Of a stretch of DNA of 64,000 bases, positions 55,559 to 64,000 are shown piece by piece; position 1 is the first letter of the stretch, and each line of letters begins with the position of its first letter. The DNA is from Peribacillus frigoritolerans. Lineage in GTDB: Bacteria; Bacillota; Bacilli; Bacillales; DSM-1321. The translations under genes and the position numbers were made by a program. The DNA is taken from positions 4,506,778-4,570,777 of the forward strand of contig NZ_KV440950.1 in assembly GCF_001636405.1 (NCBI RefSeq), read 5' to 3'. The notes under the pieces are model-generated. The model was not told where the DNA came from and searched no databases. It saw only the letters and a list, made by a program, of their open reading frames with translations.

Positions 55559-56602
55559 TCATATTTTGAAGTTGGTTTTAATGACACCTGCCCTCTTTAG
55601 CGTATCATAAACAATCAGTATCGAAGGTCCAAGGAAAAGCCCAAGGAAACCAAGCATCTTAAACCCTAAATAAAGACTGACCAACGATGCCAATGGGCTC
55701 AACCCCATATTTGCTGAATAGATTTTTGGTTCGATTGTCCTTCTTATGATGGTAATGACCAGAAATAGAATGATGAGGCCAACACCAAGATGATGATTTC
55801 CTTGAGCCCAAACAATCGCTGCCCAAGGAACCAGCACAGATCCCGTCCCCAAGATAGGAAGAATGTCCACCACCACTATTAACATTGCCAATGGAATCAT
55901 ATACTTCACATTTAACAACCATAGTCCTCCATAAGCCATGATGAACGTTATTAAACTCAACAGGATTTGTGCCTTTATGAAGCCTACGGCTGCCATCCTT
56001 AAATCTTGATAAACTAGCGAAATTTTTTGATAGGTGGATGTCTTTAAATAAAGGGCTGCCTTTTTTCTTAATTTAGGCAATTCAAGACTGAATAAGAATA
56101 AAGCGATTAAGTAAATTAAAAAGTCAATGAAAAATCCCGGAATGAGTGTAACGAACTGGACCATATCCTGAACAAAGCCCTCTGTGAACCCCTCCAGAGC
56201 CATGACTCCCTTTTCCATCGTCTGCTCTACCGATTGAATGAGGTTTGTCGGCAAAGTTTGCGAATACCGTTCCCATTGCCTAATGACTGGCAATATAGCC
56301 GTCAAATACACTTCACGTATGAAACCGGGAAATTCTTCCGAATAGACAATGACCTTCTTGATTAATACTGAAAAAGAATAATAAGTGATGCTCATAAGCC
56401 CACCTACATATAAAACAAATGAAATCAATACTGCCCAAAAACGATGCATCTTTGCCGTTTCACCAATCATGCGGACCAACCCATCCAAAAGAATGGCGGT
56501 GAGCAGCGCTAAAATCAACGCCCATGAATAGGGAATGACGATTAATATGACTAGAAGGAGTATTCCCCTCCAAAACCAGCGAAAAAAGACAGCGACATTC
56601 AC
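55559..56602 (-). CDS. AI-2E family transporter (YtvI/YueF-like)
   Basis: A 347-residue membrane protein with about eight helices. VVDILPILGTGSVLVPWAAI near 230 and PLASLVSLYLGFKMLGFLGLFLGP near the C-terminus are the family blocks. AI-2E members include autoinducer exporters and Na+/H+ antiporters, so the substrate is open. It starts at GTG (56602), with AAGGAGGG eight bases upstream. It is divergent from a small charged protein. Confidence 0.85.
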   Translation of the reverse strand: MNVAVFFRWFWRGILLLVILIVIPYSWALILALLTAILLDGLVRMIGETAKMHRFWAVLISFVLYVGGLMSITYYSFSVLIKKVIVYSEEFPGFIREVYLTAILPVIRQWERYSQTLPTNLIQSVEQTMEKGVMALEGFTEGFVQDMVQFVTLIPGFFIDFLIYLIALFLFSLELPKLRKKAALYLKTSTYQKISLVYQDLRMAAVGFIKAQILLSLITFIMAYGGLWLLNVKYMIPLAMLIVVVDILPILGTGSVLVPWAAIVWAQGNHHLGVGLIILFLVITIIRRTIEPKIYSANMGLSPLASLVSLYLGFKMLGFLGLFLGPSILIVYDTLKRAGVIKTNFKI

Positions 56603-56730
56603 TGAACAAACCCTCCTTGCACCTTCCTGTTCTCCTTATATTTATGAAACGGGGACACATATATTTCGCTTATACGTTTTATTTTCTCAATAAGGGGAAA
56701 AAGAGATACAAAGAGATGGAGGGATTCACA

Positions 56731-56934
56731 TTGGATAATAAAGATAAAGAAAAGTATCTTGAGGAGCGTAATGATAAATCCAAGGCCTTCAAGAAAAATC
56801 AGGAGAAACAGCTGGAACGTGATCAAGTGGTCATGCCCATTGATGATTTACCAATTGATGAAATTAAATATGAGCATCAAGAAGAACGAAATAAAAAAGA
56901 AACAAAGCACCGCTCCACCAGCGAGAAGTTTTAA
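56731..56934 (+). CDS. small highly charged protein
   Basis: A 67-residue, very hydrophilic protein rich in Lys, Glu and Asp (DNKDKEKYLEERNDKSK at the start; DQVVMPIDDLPIDEIKYE in the middle), probably mostly helical or unfolded. It starts at TTG 56731 with ATGGAGGG seven bases upstream, and its stop is immediately followed by a strong terminator. Not recognised. Confidence 0.72.
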   Translation: MDNKDKEKYLEERNDKSKAFKKNQEKQLERDQVVMPIDDLPIDEIKYEHQEERNKKETKHRSTSEKF

Positions 56935-56972
56935 ACAAAAACCAGCCACTTTTTAGAGGCTGGTTTTTGTTT
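56933..56972 (+). terminator. terminator after the charged small protein
   Basis: AAACAAAAACCAGCC pairs with GGCTGGTTTTTGTTT around a 10-base loop. Confidence 0.9.
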
Positions 56973-57175
56973 GCAGGATATACTGCATTCAGTGCGTTTT
57001 ATACTTTTACCAATTTCGTCGGCACTTATGGACCATTTCAAAGAGTAATATATTCTTCCCATCATATATTACAAGCAGTAGCTAAAAGGGGTCCGGAAAG
57101 TGTAACTATCTTTAATTGATGTACCGGCAGCACCTTCAACTCCTCAGGTATGGTTTCTAACTAAATGTTATAACA

Positions 57176-57303
57176 AAGTTGATTGGAGCGGGTGTTCGAG
57201 ACTCCTGCGGGAAAAGCGTGTCCAAGGGAGATCCCGCAGGTGCAAGCCGAGGAGGCTCCCCGGACCGCCCGCGGAAAGCGAGTGCCTGGAACGGAAATAA
57301 ATG
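57176..57303 (+). repeat. dispersed GC-rich repeat, direct copy
   Basis: Opens AAGTTGATTGGAGCGGG, then GAGACTCCTGCGGGAAAAGC, GATCCCGCAGGTGC, CCGAGGAGGCTCCC and CGCGGAAAGCGAGTGCC. Nearly the same as the copy at 41503. It lies within a 630-base gene-free gap before the MarR gene. Small open frames inside it are not genes. Confidence 0.82.
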
Positions 57304-57604
57304 CCCAAATGGAGAAACCACAAAAAAACTGTAGGCAAACATGAATTCTCGAATTTGTCTCTAGGCTGAAATATATTCCATCATGATTAAGGTTCTTCTT
57401 GTGATTGTACAGATGCTTCCCCCTTTGTTGTTTGAGATTTGGGAAGACTGAGCTTTCAATCAATTCATTCATATTGCCAGAATTTTACCCTTCCCCGCTT
57501 TGCTTCCAAAAATAAACATTGACTGAAATAAATGATTCTTTACAATAGACTTTTAAGAATTAAAGAATATAATGGACTGGTCGACCATTATAAAGGAGAA
57601 TCAT

Positions 57605-58024
57605 ATGACGAACCCTACTCAATTATTTCATCAATATTTACAAGTATCGAGATCATTAGTCAGCAAAATGAATGAACAAATTACAGCCCTTGAAATTTAC
57701 CATAATCAGTGGACAATCCTGAATTACTTAAAGAACTGTGGCTATTCCACAATCCCCGATATTTGCAGTTACCTGGATGTAGACAGTGTGATCATCACAC
57801 GTTCGGTCAACAGCATGGAACAGAATAATATGATTAAACAAGTTCCTGGTAAAGATGAACAGGAAAAACGAATAGAACTGACCCCCCGGGGCAAAGAGGT
57901 ACATACAAAATGTCTTAAGATTGCAGAAAAAATCGAAGGAAAGGCCTTGGAAGGCATTACTGAAGAAGAACAGGAAGTATTTTTCCAGACGGTCCTTAAA
58001 ATCCTCAATAATATAAGAAACTAA
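57605..58024 (+). CDS. MarR-family transcriptional regulator
   Basis: A 139-residue winged-helix regulator. IPDICSYLDVDSVIITRSVNSMEQ (recognition helix near residue 65) and KDEQEKRIELTPRGKEV (the wing) are the standard MarR blocks. AAAGGAGA is seven bases before the ATG at 57605. No divergent gene shares its promoter; upstream lies the repeat. Its target is unknown. Confidence 0.87.
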   Translation: MTNPTQLFHQYLQVSRSLVSKMNEQITALEIYHNQWTILNYLKNCGYSTIPDICSYLDVDSVIITRSVNSMEQNNMIKQVPGKDEQEKRIELTPRGKEVHTKCLKIAEKIEGKALEGITEEEQEVFFQTVLKILNNIRN

Positions 58025-58027
58025 AAT

Positions 58028-58093
58028 GGATAGCTTGTATCATTTTAGAATAAGTGTGAAGCAAGGAATTTCCTCACTTTCACACCAAGCTAT
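58028..58093. other. long imperfect hairpin between convergent regulator genes
   Basis: ATAGCTTG near 58030 pairs with CAAGCTAT near 58087, with GTGTGAA/TTCACAC inside. No T-run follows on either strand, so it is a possible transcription barrier only. Confidence 0.35.
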
Positions 58094-59481
58094 AGCCATG
58101 CCTTTTTTAAAAGCCGGATTCCAGCTTCGATTTCCCTTTCGGTTAAACCACCGTACCCAATCAAAATAGTCGGATCTTTCACTTTCTTTGAATGATAAAC
58201 CGATGTTGGGTGGACTTTAACCCCAACACTGGCAGCCCTTTGGATGAGCTCTGTCTCACTGCTGCCGTTTTTTACGTTTAAAAGAACGTGCAATCCTGAC
58301 TTTTCACCGATTATGGCTACACGATCATGGAAGCTCTCTTCCATTGCGTTCAACAGCACCTTATTCTTTTTACGATAAATCGTTCGCATTTTATTCAGAT
58401 GGCGTTCCCAATGTCCATTTTTCATAAAAAGACAGAGCGTTTCCTGAATCAGTCTGGAAACGGTCTGTTTATATCCGATTAACTTCTGCTGAAATCGGCA
58501 AGACAACTCCATGGGTAACACCATAAATCCCACCCTGATCGATGGGATGAACGACTTTGAAAACGTGCCTAGGTAGACGACCCTTCCATTTGTGTCCAAC
58601 CCCTGCAACGACGGAATCGGTTTGCCTGCATGTCGGAATTCCCCGTCATAATCATCCTCAATAACATAACCTTTTTTTTCCACCGCCCAATTCAATAATT
58701 CCACCCGTCTAGTTACCGGCATGATCATACCGGAAGGAAATTGATGGGAAGGCGTTACATAGGCTACATCCGCTGTACTCTCTTTCAATGAGTCCACACT
58801 CATTCCACTTTCATCCAAAGGTATGAATTCCGTAACAGCCCCCTCCATCCTCAGTACCTCCCTTACCCGATGAAAGCCAGGATCTTCTAACCCAAATACC
58901 CGCTCATTTCCAAGTAGTAACCGCAGAAGATGGATGAAATACTGGGTACCTGCCCCAATGATGATTTGATCAGCCCCGCAGCGAACTCCTCTTGATTGGA
59001 ATAGATAGGATGAAATCTCAGCCCTAAGCCCCCATTCCCCTTGTGGATCACCGCTCATGAACATTTCCCTTTCGTGTAGATACAACGTATTATTCAAGCA
59101 TTTTTTCCATACGGCATGCGGGAAAGAATCCACGTCCACCCGGCCATGATTGTAATCTATCTCATTTCTTTCATTGAGAGGGTCCATTATCCCTTCTGTA
59201 ACAGGCAATGGCTCATTCAAAGCTGAAATCGGTTCTAAATCGGCTACGTAGTAACCTTTCCTTAATTGACTTTCCACATATCCTTCTGCCATCAACTGCT
59301 GATAAGCCGTATCAACTGTATTCAGGCCTATCCCTAAATGCAAGGCCAGTTTTCGTTTAGAAGGCAGTTTCATTCCGGCCTTTATTTGTCCATTCTGGAT
59401 TTCCTTTATAAAGTATTTATACAATTGCACATATAAAGCTTCTTTGTTCGTTTTATCTAGGGTTAGAGTGATTTCAAACAT
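58090..59481 (-). CDS. MocR-type GntR regulator with aminotransferase domain
   Basis: A 463-residue fusion: N-terminal GntR winged helix (LPSKRKLALHLGIGLNTVDTAYQQL near 50) and a C-terminal class I aminotransferase-like domain with the PLP Lys in YLGTFSKSFIPSIRVGF near 320. MocR proteins such as PdxR and GabR use bound PLP to sense pyridoxal or amines. The start at 59481 has AAGGAGGACCAA upstream. It is divergent from a GNAT gene, the usual arrangement between a MocR protein and its target. Confidence 0.9.
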   Translation of the reverse strand: MFEITLTLDKTNKEALYVQLYKYFIKEIQNGQIKAGMKLPSKRKLALHLGIGLNTVDTAYQQLMAEGYVESQLRKGYYVADLEPISALNEPLPVTEGIMDPLNERNEIDYNHGRVDVDSFPHAVWKKCLNNTLYLHEREMFMSGDPQGEWGLRAEISSYLFQSRGVRCGADQIIIGAGTQYFIHLLRLLLGNERVFGLEDPGFHRVREVLRMEGAVTEFIPLDESGMSVDSLKESTADVAYVTPSHQFPSGMIMPVTRRVELLNWAVEKKGYVIEDDYDGEFRHAGKPIPSLQGLDTNGRVVYLGTFSKSFIPSIRVGFMVLPMELSCRFQQKLIGYKQTVSRLIQETLCLFMKNGHWERHLNKMRTIYRKKNKVLLNAMEESFHDRVAIIGEKSGLHVLLNVKNGSSETELIQRAASVGVKVHPTSVYHSKKVKDPTILIGYGGLTEREIEAGIRLLKKAWL

Positions 59482-59584
59482 TTGGTCCTCCTTCAAACTG
59501 GTTCCATAAATTATATCAGCATTGGTCCTTATTGCAGAACCAGAATATTTTTATAATGAAGATATCAATCAATAGGAGGAAACT

Positions 59585-60163
59585 ATGGAGCATTTCGAAT
59601 TATACGGTAAACACGTGATACTCACCCCGATGATGGAACATCATATCGAACCGCTTTACGCCGCTTCCCTGCCATCTGAAATATGGAAATGGAGTGCAAC
59701 AAAGATTTTGTCATATGAAGAGGCGATCTCCTATGTAAAGGAAGGCATTCGAGCAAGGGAACAGGAACTTCATCATCCATTTGTCGTTATCGATCGGACA
59801 GTTGATTCGGTAGTTGGGAGCACGAGCTTAAGGAATATTCACTTTCATAATCAATCGCTGGAAATCGGCGCGACTTGGTATCATCCCGACAAATGGCGTA
59901 CAGCCATTAACACTGAATGTAAGTACTTGTTATTGCAGCATGCTTTTGAAAAGTGGCAAATGAAACGGGTTGAATTCAGGACGGACGAATGCAACAAAAG
60001 ATCGCGTGCCGCAATAACCAGGCTCGGCGCCCTTGAAGAAGGCATTTTGAGGATGGAGAAAAAACTGCAAGATGGGAGGATCAGGAACACGGTGGTCTAT
60101 AGTATTCTCGAGCATGAATGGCCCAGTGTGAAAAGGAATTTGGAAGCTTTTTTAGAAAGGTGA
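59585..60163 (+). CDS. GNAT acetyltransferase (RimJ/RimL type)
   Basis: A 192-residue N-acetyltransferase. It begins HFELYGKHVILTPMMEHHIEPL, followed by GSTSLRNIHFHNQSLEIGATWYHP and VEFRTDECNKRSRAAITRLGALEEG, the standard layout of RimJ/RimL-like GNATs. The acceptor is unknown. AGGAGGAAACT precedes the ATG. It is divergent from the MocR regulator and may be its target. Confidence 0.85.
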   Translation: MEHFELYGKHVILTPMMEHHIEPLYAASLPSEIWKWSATKILSYEEAISYVKEGIRAREQELHHPFVVIDRTVDSVVGSTSLRNIHFHNQSLEIGATWYHPDKWRTAINTECKYLLLQHAFEKWQMKRVEFRTDECNKRSRAAITRLGALEEGILRMEKKLQDGRIRNTVVYSILEHEWPSVKRNLEAFLER

Positions 60164-60169
60164 AAATGA

Positions 60170-60200
60170 GAAAAAGAGTGCCGTTTTTTTGCACTCTTTT
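60170..60200 (+). terminator. terminator after the GNAT gene
   Basis: AAAAGAGTGC pairs with GCACTCTTTT around a T-rich loop. Confidence 0.85.
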
Positions 60201-60212
60201 CTCTTGCTGCTA

Positions 60213-60359
60213 TTATTCATGTGAGACTTCACGAATTTCCGATAAAGAATCCTTTTGCCTTTTCGTTGATCGAATGAATATGAAAACACCAATCGCAAAT
60301 AAAAATGGCATTAGTAAAGCAAAAAGAAGATAAATCATATCACCAAAGAACAAGTTCAT
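60213..60359 (-). CDS. small single-helix membrane protein (DUF4083-like)
   Basis: A 48-residue ORF: FFGDMIYLLFALLMPFLFAI forms one membrane helix, followed by FIFIRSTKRQKDSLSEIRE, a basic then acidic tail. This pattern resembles short DUF4083 proteins of Bacillus. The ribosome site AGGGGG is very close to the ATG at 60359; a TTG at 60353 has better spacing and may be the true start. Function unknown. Confidence 0.6.
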   Translation of the reverse strand: MNLFFGDMIYLLFALLMPFLFAIGVFIFIRSTKRQKDSLSEIREVSHE

Positions 60360-60417
60360 TACCCCCTAGCACCCTTTTGTCAGTAAAGCTTTTCCGTCAG
60401 ACTTGGATGATCCTTGC

Positions 60418-60879
60418 TTAGTCCAAGCTTTGTGACAAGCGAATCATATCCTGGCACTGAATCCCATTTTCATAAATGGCCTCGGAATAGTTTCTAGTAA
60501 AAAAATCCCGATCGACCCCAGTTATTCTAAAACCGCATTTTTGGTAAAGGGCAAGCTGCCCTATCCCCGAATTCCCCGTTCCGATTTCAATCATTTTATA
60601 TCCCTGTTCCCTTGCATGGCCTATCGCATGTTCGATCAATTGCCTGCCGATTCCTCTTCCATGGTACTGTTCATCGACCGCTATGTTCATTATCTCTATC
60701 AGTTCCGGGCCTTTTTGCAGTAAAACACAAACGCCGATCATCCGTTTATCACTCACGGCAACAAAGCACGTTCCGCTTCCCAAATATTCCTCGACCAATT
60801 TCCTTGAAGGATCTGCCAAAAGCAATAAATGCATCGGGGGTGGCTCCTCCAAGAATAATTCCCTTATCTCCATCAGCAT
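60418..60879 (-). CDS. GNAT acetyltransferase
   Basis: A 153-residue GNAT. The acetyl-CoA pyrophosphate loop DEQYHGRGIGRQLIEHAI near 72 and ALYQKCGFRITGVDRDF near the C-terminus are clear. Similar in size to B. subtilis YvbK; substrate unknown. GGAGGG precedes the ATG. It lies 11 bases after the nitronate monooxygenase gene on the same strand, so they probably form an operon. Confidence 0.85.
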   Translation of the reverse strand: MLMEIRELFLEEPPPMHLLLLADPSRKLVEEYLGSGTCFVAVSDKRMIGVCVLLQKGPELIEIMNIAVDEQYHGRGIGRQLIEHAIGHAREQGYKMIEIGTGNSGIGQLALYQKCGFRITGVDRDFFTRNYSEAIYENGIQCQDMIRLSQSLD

Positions 60880-60890
60880 CCAAACCCTCC

Positions 60891-61907
60891 TCAGTTTAAT
60901 TCATCTACAAGCAGTTCAACCAATTCCGATGCAGGAAGTTCCCTGCTCAACTTATAACCCTGTCCTGCCCACAAAGCCATCAATTCAGGATTGTTCTTTT
61001 GTCCGGCTGCTTTTCGCATTTGTTTGGTCATGTGGTGGACATAAGGATAGGCGACCGGTGCAACACTATCATATTCCGTTAAAAAGTGATTCACCAACCC
61101 GCGTGCCCTCCGGCCGCTGAAGGCTCGGGTAACAGCAGTCTTGGTAAATCGGGGATTTCCCAGCGCCGCCTTATGGACCGGACTTGCCCCGCTTTCGGGA
61201 CAGCGAAGGAAAGCGGTACCCAATTGCGCCGCTGTTGCTCCCGCTTCGAGCACGGCTGCGATATCCTTTCCATGCATCAGTCCGCCTGCAGCAATGATCG
61301 GTAAGTCCAGCTCAGCCCCTATCATCCGAATCAATACTAAAAGGCCGTAATCATCTTCTGTGCAGTTATCAAAGCTGGCCCTGTGCCCCCCTGCTTCAAA
61401 CCCCTGCACACATAGAACGTCCGCACCTGCCCCCGCCGCCTTTTTTGCTTCCTGAAGGTTGGTTACTGTCACGGCTATAAGGGAACCGACATCTTGGAGC
61501 TCCCTTATTACATATTCCGTTGGGCATCCAAACGTAAAACTGACGACCGCGACCCCAGCCCCCTTCAATACATCTAGTTTATTTCCCCAATCATCGTCAT
61601 CACTATCGGCTTTTCCAATCTCAGCCCCAACGCTCTCGGCCTCTGTTTCGATCTTATCACGATAGCCAGATAATATATTTTCATCCACCGGCTCGTTGCC
61701 TGGCACAAATACATTCACGCCAAAAGGGCGTTCAGTCAACTGACGGGTCTGCCCTATCTCGTCCTTCATCTCTTCCGCAGTCTTATAGCCAGCTGCGAGA
61801 AAGCCCAATCCTCCTGCATTGGATACTGAAGCCGCAAGCTCTGGAGTGGAAGCCCCTCCTGCCATCGGTGCCTGAATGATTGGATATCTCATTAACTCTT
61901 TCAACAT
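60891..61907 (-). CDS. nitronate monooxygenase family flavoprotein
   Basis: A 338-residue FMN-dependent TIM-barrel enzyme. PIIQAPMAGGASTPELAASVSNAGGLGFLAAG at the N-terminus, VQGFEAGGHRASF with the catalytic His near 182, and IIAAGGLMHGKDIAAVLEAGATAAQLGTAFL are the class blocks. Family members oxidise alkyl nitronates; some are enoyl reductases. The start at 61907 has GAGGAGTTG upstream; the longer frame to 62021 adds 38 non-homologous residues. Operon with the GNAT. Confidence 0.88.
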   Translation of the reverse strand: MLKELMRYPIIQAPMAGGASTPELAASVSNAGGLGFLAAGYKTAEEMKDEIGQTRQLTERPFGVNVFVPGNEPVDENILSGYRDKIETEAESVGAEIGKADSDDDDWGNKLDVLKGAGVAVVSFTFGCPTEYVIRELQDVGSLIAVTVTNLQEAKKAAGAGADVLCVQGFEAGGHRASFDNCTEDDYGLLVLIRMIGAELDLPIIAAGGLMHGKDIAAVLEAGATAAQLGTAFLRCPESGASPVHKAALGNPRFTKTAVTRAFSGRRARGLVNHFLTEYDSVAPVAYPYVHHMTKQMRKAAGQKNNPELMALWAGQGYKLSRELPASELVELLVDELN

Positions 61908-62048
61908 TCGATACAACTCCTCTTGATTTTTCTTCATGCCCTTATCATTTTTACGTTTTCTTGGTATAATGATTATCTGTAAGAGAAAAGTGTCTAAATG
62001 ATCACCCTTTATATCTTGCAAATATAAAACATAGGTGGTAAATAAAAA

Positions 62049-63014
62049 ATGGAAACAAAACCATATAGAGTATTACTTTATTATTTGTATGTACCTATCG
62101 AGAATCACGAAGAATTCGCAGCCGAGCATCTAGCGGCATGTAAAGCCCTTGAATTGAAAGGCCGTATCTTGGTGGCTTCAGAAGGTATCAACGGAACGGT
62201 TTCAGGTACGATCGAACAAACCGAAAAATATATGGACATGATGAAAAGCGATCCCCGCTTTGCCGATATCGTGTTTAAAATAGATGAAGCTGAAGGCCAT
62301 GCTTTCAAAAAAATGCATGTTCGTCCACGCAATGAACTTGTAACGCTTCGCTTGGAAGACGACATCAACCCGAACAAGACGACAGGCAAATACTTGAGCC
62401 CGAAGGAGTTCTTCGAGCAAATGCAAGATGAAAACACCATCGTCCTTGATGCCAGAAATGACTATGAATTTGATTTAGGACATTTCAGGGGTGCAATCAA
62501 GCCAGAAATCACGAATTTCCGTGAACTTCCGGAATGGGTACGGGAAAATAAAGAAATGTTCGAAGGCAAAAAAATCCTAACGTATTGCACCGGCGGTATC
62601 CGCTGTGAGAAATTCTCCGGCTGGCTTGTCGAAGAAGGCTTTGAAGATGTAAGCCAGCTGCATGGCGGCATCGCAACATACGGGAAGGATCCCGAAGTCC
62701 AAGGTGAGCTATGGGATGGCCAAATGTATGTTTTCGATGAAAGGATTGCCGTACCTATCAATCAAAAGGAACATGTCATTGTCGGACGCGATATTTATTC
62801 CGGCGAACCTTGTGAACGCTATGTCAATTGCGCTAATCCTGAATGCAACAAGAAAATCCTTTGCAGCGAAGAGAACGAACACAAACATATGCGCAGCTGT
62901 ACCCATGAATGCCGAGTGCATCCGCGTAATCGCTATGTAGTCGAGCATAACCTTTCTGAAGAAGAAGTGGCTGAGAGATTACAGCTAATCGAAGATTCCA
63001 TTACGGCAAAATGA
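62049..63014 (+). CDS. trhO: tRNA uridine 5-hydroxylase, rhodanese family (TrhO)
   Basis: A 321-residue protein. N-terminal acylphosphatase-like domain ([12 protein letters not shown] near 45), a rhodanese domain (about 110-215) with the active Cys in [15 protein letters not shown] near 180, and a C-terminal cysteine-rich segment ([20 protein letters not shown]). TrhO/YceA proteins form 5-hydroxyuridine at the wobble position of tRNA; B. subtilis has the orthologue YbfQ. The start follows GGTGG. Single gene with its own terminator, divergent from the monooxygenase. Confidence 0.93.
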   Translation: METKPYRVLLYYLYVPIENHEEFAAEHLAACKALELKGRILVASEGINGTVSGTIEQTEKYMDMMKSDPRFADIVFKIDEAEGHAFKKMHVRPRNELVTLRLEDDINPNKTTGKYLSPKEFFEQMQDENTIVLDARNDYEFDLGHFRGAIKPEITNFRELPEWVRENKEMFEGKKILTYCTGGIRCEKFSGWLVEEGFEDVSQLHGGIATYGKDPEVQGELWDGQMYVFDERIAVPINQKEHVIVGRDIYSGEPCERYVNCANPECNKKILCSEENEHKHMRSCTHECRVHPRNRYVVEHNLSEEEVAERLQLIEDSITAK

Positions 63015-63022
63015 TTTTTAGC

Positions 63023-63063
63023 AAACCCGAATCAGTGGACATGATCCCTGTTCGGGTTTTTTT
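63023..63063 (+). terminator. terminator after trhO
   Basis: AAACCCGAA pairs with TTCGGGTTT, followed by TTTTTA. Confidence 0.85.
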
Positions 63064-63277
63064 ATCGAAACCAAATCTTATTTTCCTATATTAAACCTAT
63101 GCCTTGGACTTCCATTCCACTGCAAGAATTAAATATGATCTTTTAATGCCATCTGCTTTTACTGCAATATTACTTCCATTCTTACTTCTATATCACAATA
63201 GAAAAAACCTTCTTAAAACGTAAAAAGAATGGTTTCCGCTTTAAGATTTTAGCGGTCACCAGTCTTACCTACATAAA
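63064..63277. other. gene-free spacer between convergent trhO and sodC
   Basis: About 210 bases of AT-rich sequence between the two terminators. I see no gene, repeat or regulatory element in it. Confidence 0.5.
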
Positions 63278-63311
63278 AAGAGCGATTCCTCTTTAGGGGA
63301 ATCGCTCTTCT
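63278..63311 (-). terminator. terminator after the superoxide dismutase gene
   Basis: On the - strand AAGAGCGATTCC pairs with GGAATCGCTCTT, followed by TTTATG. Confidence 0.85.
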
Positions 63312-63315
63312 CATG

Positions 63316-63948
63316 TTATTTTGCCTCTGCACTTACAACAATCCCGCAAGCTTGTCTATCGCCTGCATCACCAGTTTTCAAAGTATCTGCATCCGGCCCT
63401 TTTTCTCCATTGGCTTCATAGCGGTCAGGAATATTGGCAAAGTTGTCTGGATTAGCATGAACGATTACAGCCAGCTCTTCTTTCTTCAGTTGGTCTATTG
63501 TCATGTTATCCAATGTTGCCGTATATTTTGCTGTCCCATCTTCTTTTACATATAAAGGGGGCATATCACCTGCGTGTTTAGAATGCGTTTCATCAGTTGG
63601 GTTGAAGTGCCCTCCCGCTGTAGTGAAAGGGCCATCCTTGGCATCCGGCTCACATGCTGCGTTCTCGTGAACATGGAATCCATGATAGCCTGGCTCAAGA
63701 CCTTCCAAAGCGGTCTCGATCACTACAGAATTCTCTTCAGCGGTAAAGTTCACCGTCCCAAGTGTTTTACCTTCTACATCTTTAACTTCCGCTTTCACCT
63801 GCGGATCAACCTCTGTATCTGTTCCTTGTCCCACTGTAGTCATGTCCTCGGCATCATTACCGGCCTCATTTGAATCATCCGCTGAATTGCATCCATACAG
63901 TAAAAAGGCAGCACACATAGGCAGTATAAGTTTTTGTTTATAGTTCAT
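63316..63948 (-). CDS. sodC: Cu/Zn superoxide dismutase lipoprotein (SodC/YojM-like)
   Basis: A 210-residue lipoprotein: signal with lipobox LLYGC (Cys near residue 20), an acidic linker, then a Cu/Zn SOD fold. The metal ligands can all be placed: GFHVHE, GGHFNP, THSKHAGDMP and VIVHANPD. The loop between GGHFNP and GDMP is short. B. subtilis YojM is described as missing some Cu ligands; this protein seems to keep them, so activity is plausible. GGAGGGAAG before the ATG at 63948 decides the start. Confidence 0.9.
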   Translation of the reverse strand: MNYKQKLILPMCAAFLLYGCNSADDSNEAGNDAEDMTTVGQGTDTEVDPQVKAEVKDVEGKTLGTVNFTAEENSVVIETALEGLEPGYHGFHVHENAACEPDAKDGPFTTAGGHFNPTDETHSKHAGDMPPLYVKEDGTAKYTATLDNMTIDQLKKEELAVIVHANPDNFANIPDRYEANGEKGPDADTLKTGDAGDRQACGIVVSAEAK

Positions 63949-64000
63949 GATAACTTCCCTCCACTCTCTTATATGTATCTTCCTCTTATTACTTTCCACT

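Noticed and set aside
57157..57472. Open frames of 61 and 103 residues on the - strand over the GC-rich repeat
   Set aside because: They run across a dispersed non-coding repeat, have no ribosome site and would be repeated in other copies with frameshifts.

Overview
The window looks like a chromosomal segment of a low-GC, spore-forming Bacillaceae member, possibly Peribacillus-like; this rests on gene content and not on a database match. Supporting signs are a YheC/YheD spore protein, BmrC/BmrD and MetNPQ/MetIC orthologues, two S-box (SAM-I) leaders, strong AGGAGG ribosome sites with frequent TTG/GTG starts, and T-rich intrinsic terminators. No rRNA, tRNA, CRISPR array, prophage or insertion sequence was recognised.

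Layout. 0-2.3 kb: a truncated spore ATP-grasp gene, two small genes and a metallo-beta-lactamase-fold hydrolase. 2.5-6.5 kb: SAM riboswitch, methionine ABC importer metNPQ and a GldA/YbdH-like dehydrogenase. 6.5-12 kb: epimerase, YxkF-like regulator, MsmX sugar-importer ATPase, zinc-ribbon protein and fumarase. 12-14.6 kb: second SAM riboswitch with metI-metC. 14.6-19.2 kb: zinc-free L31 behind a Zur-like box, then the bmrC-bmrD multidrug exporter behind a leader with two tiny ORFs and two terminators. 19.2-30 kb: small membrane protein, DUF2515 protein, class B PBP, CBS protein, glpK, AIM24-like protein, SDR, and a phasin-like/UbiB pair. 30-41 kb: catalase-like protein, two Lrp regulators, a HisC-like aminotransferase, an amino acid permease and a complete 2-oxo acid dehydrogenase complex (E1 alpha, E1 beta, E2, E3), which together read as an amino acid catabolic neighbourhood. 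41-43.6 kb: a repeat-rich gap, isoaspartyl dipeptidase, and an HPr-like gene followed by a 22-residue membrane peptide.

43.6-56.6 kb: class A PBP, universal stress protein, an antisense TPP-riboswitch-like element with no thiamine gene, CDF cation exporter, orphan histidine kinase, two CNNM/CorC-type paralogues with long untranslated leaders, DedA, a 54-residue orphan, a YtkA-like lipoprotein, a YitT-like protein, a DnaJ-type mini zinc finger and an AI-2E-type transporter. 56.7-64 kb: another repeat copy, MarR and MocR regulators, two GNATs, nitronate monooxygenase, the tRNA-modifying rhodanese TrhO and a Cu/Zn superoxide dismutase lipoprotein.

The most interesting non-coding signals are the bmr leader, the Zur-like site, the orphan TPP-like element, a dispersed GC-rich repeat family present in both orientations, and the long CorC leaders. 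Several genes too short for routine calling have their own ribosome site and terminator. Start codons were often moved inward from the longest ORF because a good ribosome binding site sits before an internal start.
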